From NCBI GenBank assembly GCA_050698735.1, contig JBOHCG010000467.1, forward strand, positions 1 through 6,334: 6,334 nt of DNA. The letters run 5' to 3'. Under the pieces are notes generated by a model that did no database searches, was not told the DNA's origin, and saw only the letters and a list, made by a program, of their open reading frames with translations. The position numbers and the translations under genes are program-made. The DNA comes from Palsa-504 sp050698735 (lineage in GTDB: Bacteria; Actinomycetota; Actinomycetes; Streptosporangiales; Streptosporangiaceae). Positions 6,076 through 6,334 of this stretch are shown in pieces (position 1 is the stretch's first letter; the number at the start of each line of letters is the position of its first letter).

Positions 6076-6334
6076 ATGGGCGAGACCCCGGCCGAGGACG
6101 GCGCCGCCACGGGAGTTGTGCCGTTCATCAGCCGTCTCCGCCTTAGGAACTACAAGTCCATCGCCGAGTGTGACGTTCGCCTGGGGCCGCTGACGATCCT
6201 CGTAGGGCCGAACGCGTCGGGCAAGAGCAACTTTCTGGATGCGCTTGAGTTTCTGTCCAGGGCCGTTGCGACTTCACCGAGCCAGGCACTGGAGGAACGC
6301 GGCGGCCTCGAAGCGGTGCTTCGTCAGGTACCGG
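6076..6334 (+). CDS. AAA family ATPase of SMC/RecF/OLD-like type (N-terminus; runs off window)
   Basis: The first 86 codons of an ABC-type ATPase. After a short acidic lead, FISRLRLRNYKSIAECDVRL (17-36) and GPLTILVGPNASGKSNFLDAL (37-57) form the characteristic first strand and Walker A (GPNASGKS, 44-51) of the predicted-ATPase group related to RecF, SMC and OLD proteins; ALEERGGLEAVLRQ (71-84) also fits this group. The signature, Walker B and any nuclease domain lie beyond the edge; relatives are usually 350-450 residues, or longer if a TOPRIM domain is fused. The ATG at 6076 is chosen as the first start, with AGGAG (6057-6061) 14 nt upstream, which is long; GTG 6118 has GGGAG only 2 nt away. 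Such ATPases commonly pair with a small nuclease or TOPRIM gene in phage-defence modules; whether that holds here is inference. Confidence 0.88.
   Translation, partial: MGETPAEDGAATGVVPFISRLRLRNYKSIAECDVRLGPLTILVGPNASGKSNFLDALEFLSRAVATSPSQALEERGGLEAVLRQVP

Noticed and set aside
3563..6193. An 876-codon open frame on the plus strand
   Set aside because: It crosses out-of-frame TPR gene sequence, antisense permease sequence and out-of-frame ATPase sequence; only 5159-5447 and perhaps 5945-6073 look coding. The Arg/Pro/Gly-rich composition elsewhere is typical of GC-rich shadow frames.
1..6334. tRNA or rRNA genes
   Set aside because: No cloverleaf-like stretch with a recognisable T-loop (GGTTCGAATCC-type) or rRNA core sequence was seen on either strand.

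Overview
This window is very GC-rich, with strong G/C preference at third codon positions, GTG starts and GGAGG-type ribosome binding sites. A ROK regulator diverges from a sugar-type lipoprotein gene, and there is a large NB-ARC/TPR ATPase of actinobacterial type. Together these point to the chromosome of a high-GC actinomycete, probably a Streptosporangiales-like or Streptomyces-like lineage; genus cannot be told from this sequence.

Left part (1-2041): a carbohydrate-uptake control locus. A solute-binding lipoprotein gene runs leftward off the window edge, and a ROK-family repressor gene runs rightward. The 167-bp divergent intergenic region holds a good palindrome (AGGAAA-C-TTTCCT) that probably is the ROK operator. 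The expected logic is that the ROK protein represses both itself and the transporter until a sugar or sugar derivative binds.

Middle (2042-4565): a 343-bp non-coding stretch with a degenerate 15-bp repeat array that begins on the ROK stop codon, a compact inverted/direct repeat cluster beside a possible -10 box, and a five-codon mini-ORF under the only good ribosome binding site. It leads into a 726-codon STAND-type ATPase (NB-ARC-like NTPase, winged-helix region, then six to seven exactly phased 42-residue TPRs). Its Walker A motif is unusual and no effector domain is evident.

Right part (4566-6334): a damaged region. A 3' fragment of an APC-type amino-acid permease (minus strand) is joined near 5159-5172 to a 5'-truncated, frameshifted coiled-coil gene (plus strand). 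Both genes have lost their 5' ends at the same point, which is what a single deletion through a divergent gene pair would leave. After a short unexplained stretch with coding-like codon use, an intact-looking SMC/RecF/OLD-type AAA ATPase begins and runs off the right edge. Its family is often found in two-gene defence modules, but the partner cannot be seen here.

The very long open frames that cross 3563-6193 (plus) and 3651-5669 (minus) are by-products of high GC content and do not represent single genes.
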